This document shows positions 59,036-64,000 of a DNA stretch of 64,000 nucleotides, piece by piece (position 1 is the stretch's first letter; each line of letters opens with the position of its first letter). This DNA comes from Nemertoderma westbladi (lineage: Eukaryota > Xenacoelomorpha > Nemertodermatida > Nemertodermatidae): NCBI GenBank assembly GCA_032718475.1, contig JAUCBJ010008641.1:1-64000 (forward strand), in the 5' to 3' direction. The notes beneath the pieces were generated by a model, which made no database searches, was not told where the DNA came from, and saw only the letters and a program-made list of their open reading frames with translations. A program made the translations under genes and the position numbers.

Positions 59036-59300
59036 ATACTGTAGTGTAGTACAGTACTACTATACTTTACTGTAGCGTAGTACTACTATACTTTACTGTA
59101 GTGTAGTACTACTATACTATACTGTAGTGTAGTACTACTATACTTTACTGTAGTGTAGTACTACTATACTTTACTGTAGTGTAGTACTACTATACTTTAC
59201 TGTAGTGTAGTACTACTATACTTTACTGTAGTGTAGTACTACTATACTTTACTGTAGTGTAGTACTACTATACTATACTGTAGTGTAGTGCAGTACTGAT
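59036..59300. repeat. 26-bp minisatellite, about 10 copies
   Basis: Unit TACTACTATACTTTACTGTA plus GTGTAG (26 bp). The unit ends with ACTGTAGTGTAG and shares the ACTGTAG word with the satellite at 53.2 kb, but the rest differs. Confidence 0.95.
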
Positions 59301-59419
59301 TATACTGAGCCTTTGTAGTTTGCCGATAATTGGAAGCGATCCGCCCCTTGTGAGTGCTGCGGTTTAAAAGAACAGTCGCGGACAAGGATAGTATATAGTA
59401 GAGACGACTGAATCTTTCG

Positions 59420-62400
59420 ATGGTGGTCTGTTGCGGTTGCAACCCTAAAGCGGGCCGATGTTTGAAGTGCGTGTGCGCCCGTACGGGCAGAAAATGCACA
59501 GACTGCGCGCCTTCTAAGTGGGGAAACTGTACGAACTCTGGTGGACAAGTAGCGCGGTCCTCCAGTACGGTCTCTCAACTTTCCTGCTCACAACCCCAGC
59601 CAACTAGAGACGCCTTGCAGATGCCTGCGCTAGGGACCCTTTCTCAGCCAACGGATAGCGCATTCGGTATATCCGGCAACGACACTCTGTTAGACTTAGA
59701 CGATACCATAAATGGGGACAAAGTAAGCCAATCCCATCCTCTAATATCGGCGGTTCCTAGCCAGTCGGATCCCCCATTGTCGGTTGATGCTCTGTCGGGT
59801 CCCCCAGTGTCGGTTGGTGCTCAGTCGGGTCCCTCAGTGTCGGTTGGTGCTCAGTCGGGTCCCCCAGTGTCGGTTAGTGCTCAGTCGGGTCCCCCAGTGT
59901 CGGTTGGTGCCCCGTCGGGTCCCTCAGTGTCGGTTGGTGCTCAGTCGGGTCCCCCAGTGTCGGATGGTGCTCAGTTAGGTCCCACAGTGCCGGCTGGCGC
60001 CCAGTCGGGTCTCCCAGTGTCGGTTAGTGCTCAGTCGGGTACCCCAGTGTCGGTTGGTGCCCCGTCGGGTCCCCCAGTGTCGGTTGGTGCTCAGTCGGGT
60101 CCCCCAGTGTCGGATGGTGCTCATTTATGTCCCACAGTGTCGGCTGGTGCTCAGTCGGGTCTCCCAGTGTCGGTTAGTGCTCAGTCGGGTCCCCCAGTGT
60201 CGGTTGGCGCTAAGTCAGGTCCCCCAGCGTCGGTTAGTGCTCAGTCGGATTCCCCAGTGTCGTTTGGTGCACAGTCGGGTCCCCCAGTGTCGGTTGGTGC
60301 TCAATTGGGTCCCCCCGTGTCGGTTGGTGCTCAGTCAGGTCCCCCCGTGTCGGTTGGTGCTCAGTCGAGTCCCCCAGTGTTGGTTGGTGCTCAGTCGGGT
60401 CCCACAGTGTCGGTAGGTGCTGCGTCGGTTCCCCTGGTGTCAATCGGTGCTCATTCGGGTCAACCTATGCCGGTTGGTGCTCAGACGCGTCCCCCTGTGT
60501 CGGTTGGTGCTCAATCGGGTCCCCCCGTGTCGGTTGGTGCTCAGTCAGGTTCCCCTGTGTCGGTTGGTGTCCAGTCGGGTCAACCTCTGTCGGTTGCTGC
60601 TCAGTCGGGTCCACCTGTGTCGGTTGGCGCCCATTCTGGTCCCGATGTGCCTGTTGGTGCTCAGTCCAGTCCCCCAGTGCCGGTTAGTGCTCAGTCGGGT
60701 CCCCCAGTGTCAGTTGGTGCTCATTCGGGTCCTCCAGTATCGGTTGGTGGTCAGTCGAGTCCCGGAGTGTCGGTTGGTGCTCAGTCCAGTCCCCCAGTGT
60801 CGGTTGGTGCTCAGTCGGGTGGTACTCAGTCGGGTCAACCTGTGTCGGTTGGTGCTCCGTCTGGTCTACCTGTGCCGGTTGGTGCTCAGTCGGGTCCCCC
60901 AGTGTCGGTTGGTGCTCAGTTGGGTCCCATCATGCCGGTTGGTGCTCAGTCGGGTCAACGTGTGTCGGTTGGTGCTCAGTCGGGTCAACCTGTGCCGGTT
61001 GGTGCTCAGTCGGGTCCCCCAGTGTCGGTTGGTGCTCAGTCGGGTCCCCCAGTGTCGGATGGTGCTCATTTATGTCCCACAGTGTCGGCTGGTGCTCAGT
61101 CGGGTCTCCCAGTGTCGGTTAGTGCTCAGTCGGGTCCCCCAGTGTCGGTTGGCGCTAAGTCAGGTCCCCCAGCGTCGGTTAGTGCTCAGTCGGATTCCCC
61201 AGTGTCGTTTGGTGCACAGTCGGGTCCCCCAGTGTCGGTTGGTGCTCAATTGGGTCCCCCCGTGTCGGTTGGTGCTCAGTCAGGTCCCCCCGTGTCGGTT
61301 GGTGCTCAGTCGAGTCCCCCAGTGTTGGTTGGTGCTCAGTCGGGTCCCACAGTGTCGGTAGGTGCTGCGTCGGTTCCCCTGGTGTCAATCGGTGCTCATT
61401 CGGGTCAACCTATGCCGGTTGGTGCTCAGACGCGTCCCCCTGTGTCGGTTGGTGCTCAATCGGGTCCCCCCGTGTCGGTTGGTGCTCAGTCAGGTTCCCC
61501 TGTGTCGGTTGGTGTCCAGTCGGGTCAACCTCTGTCGGTTGCTGCTCAGTCGGGTCCACCTGTGTCGGTTGGCGCCCATTCTGGTCCCGATGTGCCTGTT
61601 GGTGCTCAGTCCAGTCCCCCAGTGCCGGTTAGTGCTCAGTCGGGTCCCCCAGTGTCAGTTGGTGCTCATTCGGGTCCTCCAGTATCGGTTGGTGGTCAGT
61701 CGAGTCCCGGAGTGTCGGTTGGTGCTCAGTCCAGTCCCCCAGTGTCGGTTGGTGCTCAGTCGGGTGGTACTCAGTCGGGTCAACCTGTGTCGGTTGGTGC
61801 TCCGTCTGGTCTACCTGTGCCGGTTGGTGCTCAGTCGGGTCCCCCAGTGTCGGTTGGTGCTCAGTTGGGTCCCATCATGCCGGTTGGTGCTCAGTCGGGT
61901 CAACGTGTGTCGGTTGGTGCTCAGTCGGGTCAACCTGTGCCGGTTGGTGCTCAGTCGGGTCCCCCAGTGTCGGTTGGTGCTCAGTCGGGTCCCCCAGTGT
62001 CGGTTGGTGCTCAGTCGGGTAAACCTGCGGCGGTTGGCGCGCAGTCCGGTCACCCAGTGTCGGTTGGTGCTCGGTCGGGTCAACCTGTGTCTTTTGGTGC
62101 TCAGTCGGGTCCCCCAGTATCGGCTGATGCTCAGTCTGGTCGACCTTCGGCGGTTGGTGCTCAGTCCGGTCCCCCAGTGTCGCCAAACACTACAGTGCCT
62201 CCTACCGCCAGGGGGCACGGGTCTAATGCTGTTGCCTGGTTTGGGACCAGCTTACATTTAGACGTGTTCGCCGAATCAGTCCATAAGGTGCACGACGCGA
62301 TCGTACATTGGCGCCCCAACCTATTCCTCCTACCCCCCGGTGCGATCGGACGCGAAGTGGTTCAGGAGATGACTCGGCTGCTAAATATGTTTAATGCAGG

Positions 62401-64000
62401 GTCACTATCTGGCGAGGCGGCGCTCACCGCGCAATTTATCTTACCCGCTCTGCTGCTACAGAAGCCCAGCCGCACTTCAACCACCGCGACCCACCGGAGA
62501 ATTCTAGAACGCCGTATTTCTTCGTGGAAGTCAGGCGAGATTATCGAGCTGTTTAACGAGGCCAGGGCCATACAATCCCACCTCCCAAAGGTTTCGGCCC
62601 GGGCCAAACAACTCAGGAATACCGCGGCGGAGAGGGCTTTCTGTAAGCATATGTTAACGGGAAACGTTTCTGCGGCAGTGCGTACGCTGGATGAGATGGC
62701 CAAGGGTCAAGTGTTGAACCTGGATGAGGTAATCACCGACAAACATGGGGTTCGCAAGTCGGTTCGCGAGTTCCTCCTGGACAAACACCCCCCTCCAGCT
62801 CCAGCCCACGAGTCCACCCTTATCGGTGAGTCTGATGACGCTCCCGAATATCACAGCGTCATATTCGAGAGGATAGACGCTCAGTTGATCCAATCGATGT
62901 TTCTGCGCTTCCGGGGAACAGCAGGAGGGCCATCTGGTCTCGATGTCCAGGGCTGGAAGCACCTCGCGACACGGTTCCGCAACCCTTCTGTCGACCTGTG
63001 CACCAGCATCGCAAATACGGCGAAGAGGATGGCCCAATCTTCGAATGACCCGCGCGAGCTGGCATCCTTGCTAGCCGCCCGTCTCGTCGCTATCGATAAG
63101 TGTCCCGGGGTCCGCCCAATAGGAGTCGGAGAGGTCTTGCGGAGGGTCATCGGGAAGGCTATCATTAGCTGTATCTCGGAGGATCTCCAGAGCGTGGGCG
63201 GTACCACCCAGATGTGCTGCGGCCAGAAGGCAGGTATCGAGCACGCCATCCACAGCCTGAATGACGCGTTTGCGAGCGACGACTGCGAGGCGGTGCTGCA
63301 GGTGGACGCGAACAACGCGTTCAACTCGTTGAACCGCGCCGCAGCACTGCACAATATCCGCCATGTCTGTCCCTCTCTCCACACCGTTGTATCGAACTGT
63401 TACTCCCTCCCAACGAAGCTTTACATAGGCGGGGAGTTCATATTATCGGCCGAAGGATCAACCCAGGGCGACCCCATTGCTATGCAGATGTACGCGATGG
63501 GATCGATGCCGCTGATCGGCGAGCTGGACGACGCGTCGGAGGTCCTTCAGAAGTGGTATGCCGATGACGCGAACGCGGCGGGAACATTGGTAGAGCTCCG
63601 TAAGTTCTGGGACCTGTTGGCGGAACGAGGGCCGCTGTACGGTTACAACCCCACAAAGTGTCACTTGCTCGTAAAGCCGGATCTGCTGGAGGAAGCTAAG
63701 CGGATGTTCCCCGAGGAATGTTTTACCATCGGGACTGCTGGGAACAATCTCCTCGGTGGAGTGATCGGGAACGCTGAGTACCGGGAGGAGTTCGTCCGGA
63801 AGAAGGTCGACGAGTTTGTCGCCCAGTTACATCAACTCAGCAAGGTCGCAGCAATCGACCCGCACTGTGCCTACGCCGGCCTAGCTATCGGATTAGTTGC
63901 TCGATGGAGGTTCATCGCAAGGGTTGTCCCGGGGGCCATGGATTTCTTCGAGAAGCTCGAGGAGTCCGTCGTCCAGTTCCTCCAGGGCCTGACCAACCGC
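59420..64000 (+). CDS. Retroelement polyprotein: Cys-rich N-terminus, decapeptide repeats, reverse transcriptase (open at the window end)
   Basis: Uninterrupted frame from the first Met (59420, after two in-frame stops TAG TAG at 59396-59401) to the last base, at least 1527 codons. Residues 1-40 hold nine Cys with spacing like a zinc-binding module (CCGCNPKAGRCLKCVC..C..C...C). Residues 116-921 are about 80 copies of a 10-residue repeat (SGPPVSVGAQ). From about 940 the protein becomes normal globular sequence with reverse transcriptase motifs: GPSGLD (1170-1175), VLQVDANNAFNSLNR with catalytic D1296, STQGDP (1347-1352), YADD (1380-1383) and GYNPTKCHLLVK (motif D region). Catalytic residues are intact and no frameshift is seen. 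The C-terminus, any endonuclease or integrase, and the element ends lie outside the window. The clade is not assigned: the RT is unlike the two LINE families here. The GC-rich composition contrasts with the AT-rich neighbourhood, suggesting a recent insertion. Confidence 0.9.
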   Translation, partial: MVVCCGCNPKAGRCLKCVCARTGRKCTDCAPSKWGNCTNSGGQVARSSSTVSQLSCSQPQPTRDALQMPALGTLSQPTDSAFGISGNDTLLDLDDTINGDKVSQSHPLISAVPSQSDPPLSVDALSGPPVSVGAQSGPSVSVGAQSGPPVSVSAQSGPPVSVGAPSGPSVSVGAQSGPPVSDGAQLGPTVPAGAQSGLPVSVSAQSGTPVSVGAPSGPPVSVGAQSGPPVSDGAHLCPTVSAGAQSGLPVSVSAQSGPPVSVGAKSGPPASVSAQSDSPVSFGAQSGPPVSVGAQLGPPVSVGAQSGPPVSVGAQSSPPVLVGAQSGPTVSVGAASVPLVSIGAHSGQPMPVGAQTRPPVSVGAQSGPPVSVGAQSGSPVSVGVQSGQPLSVAAQSGPPVSVGAHSGPDVPVGAQSSPPVPVSAQSGPPVSVGAHSGPPVSVGGQSSPGVSVGAQSSPPVSVGAQSGGTQSGQPVSVGAPSGLPVPVGAQSGPPVSVGAQLGPIMPVGAQSGQRVSVGAQSGQPVPVGAQSGPPVSVGAQSGPPVSDGAHLCPTVSAGAQSGLPVSVSAQSGPPVSVGAKSGPPASVSAQSDSPVSFGAQSGPPVSVGAQLGPPVSVGAQSGPPVSVGAQSSPPVLVGAQSGPTVSVGAASVPLVSIGAHSGQPMPVGAQTRPPVSVGAQSGPPVSVGAQSGSPVSVGVQSGQPLSVAAQSGPPVSVGAHSGPDVPVGAQSSPPVPVSAQSGPPVSVGAHSGPPVSVGGQSSPGVSVGAQSSPPVSVGAQSGGTQSGQPVSVGAPSGLPVPVGAQSGPPVSVGAQLGPIMPVGAQSGQRVSVGAQSGQPVPVGAQSGPPVSVGAQSGPPVSVGAQSGKPAAVGAQSGHPVSVGARSGQPVSFGAQSGPPVSADAQSGRPSAVGAQSGPPVSPNTTVPPTARGHGSNAVAWFGTSLHLDVFAESVHKVHDAIVHWRPNLFLLPPGAIGREVVQEMTRLLNMFNAGSLSGEAALTAQFILPALLLQKPSRTSTTATHRRILERRISSWKSGEIIELFNEARAIQSHLPKVSARAKQLRNTAAERAFCKHMLTGNVSAAVRTLDEMAKGQVLNLDEVITDKHGVRKSVREFLLDKHPPPAPAHESTLIGESDDAPEYHSVIFERIDAQLIQSMFLRFRGTAGGPSGLDVQGWKHLATRFRNPSVDLCTSIANTAKRMAQSSNDPRELASLLAARLVAIDKCPGVRPIGVGEVLRRVIGKAIISCISEDLQSVGGTTQMCCGQKAGIEHAIHSLNDAFASDDCEAVLQVDANNAFNSLNRAAALHNIRHVCPSLHTVVSNCYSLPTKLYIGGEFILSAEGSTQGDPIAMQMYAMGSMPLIGELDDASEVLQKWYADDANAAGTLVELRKFWDLLAERGPLYGYNPTKCHLLVKPDLLEEAKRMFPEECFTIGTAGNNLLGGVIGNAEYREEFVRKKVDEFVAQLHQLSKVAAIDPHCAYAGLAIGLVARWRFIARVVPGAMDFFEKLEESVVQFLQGLTNR
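59765..62182 (+). repeat. 30-bp coding repeat in the retroelement ORF, about 80 copies
   Basis: Unit TCGGGTCCCCCAGTGTCGGT plus TGGTGCTCAG, in frame with the RT. Units vary mostly by codon changes in the GPPV and GAQ positions (SGQPV, SSPPV, SGPPA). A half-unit insertion (TCGGGTGGTACTCAG) occurs at 60815 and again 945 bp later at 61760. Confidence 0.97.
60065..62000 (+). repeat. 945-bp in-frame tandem duplication within the coding repeat
   Basis: The segment at about 60065-61009 is repeated with no differences that I could see at about 61010-61954. For example, GGTGTCAATCGGTGCTCATT recurs at 60435/61380 and the half-unit at 60815/61760. 945 is 315 codons, so the frame is kept. Confidence 0.9.

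Noticed and set aside
60417-62261. Long frames giving Arg/Val/Leu-rich repeats (RVPQCRLVLS type) in the coding repeat
   Set aside because: They are out of frame with the reverse transcriptase and arise from the 30-bp period. The frame that continues into the RT reads SGPPVSVGAQ and starts at 59420.

Overview
The window looks like a piece of an invertebrate animal genome. It is AT-rich, has wide non-coding stretches, and carries two intronless class A (rhodopsin-like) GPCR genes and a FAM161-type centrosome/cilium gene, together with many LINE fragments, hairpin (foldback) DNA elements and several kilobase-scale satellites. Nothing points to bacteria: there are no operons or ribosome-binding sites, and AATAAA-type poly(A) signals occur. 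I cannot name the phylum safely; ascidian, echinoderm, placozoan and other aquatic invertebrates all remain possible.

Layout. 0-6.3 kb: a nested-hairpin MITE, GPCR gene 1 (minus strand) and the longest copy of a LINE family called here family B. 6.3-11.9 kb: a satellite of 65-bp units with higher-order structure. 12-17.4 kb: AT-rich sequence with a foldback element, then a 19-bp satellite. 17.4-23.4 kb: a displaced inverted scrap of that satellite, G-rich TTAGGGGGTTTT-type motifs, a Gypsy pol remnant, a second foldback element and a TGTC-rich repeat. 23.4-31.6 kb: most family B copies, one of them inserted inside a minisatellite, and GPCR gene 2 (minus strand). 32.5-34.4 kb: a hammerhead-like motif and a GIY-YIG-like coding tail that together suggest a Penelope-like element, split by a 49-bp tandem array. 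36-40.6 kb: short tandem arrays and one LINE of a second family (A) with a target-site duplication. 42.8-45.3 kb: the FAM161-like gene. 46-47 kb: a probable single exon of a CLCA-like gene. 47.25-52.7 kb: a 22-bp satellite that is open in all three plus frames. 53.2-54.3 kb: a 26-bp satellite. 54.4-57.35 kb: a large terminal-inverted-repeat element with a complex internal foldback. 59.4 kb to the window end: an uninterrupted retroelement ORF of at least 1527 codons. It has a Cys-rich N-terminus, about 80 copies of a 10-residue repeat, and a reverse transcriptase with intact catalytic motifs.

The host genes do not form one pathway. The two GPCRs are diverged paralogues that share one nearly identical 139-bp segment over TM1, which suggests gene conversion. 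The FAM161-like protein is expected at centrosomes, basal bodies or microtubules. The most unusual items are the repeat-bearing reverse transcriptase ORF at the right end, the X-Y-X(inverted)-Y(inverted) foldback transposon, the GPCR conversion tract and the hammerhead/Penelope remnant. Repeat unit lengths, copy counts and arm boundaries were worked out by reading and counting, so they are approximate unless an exact match is stated.
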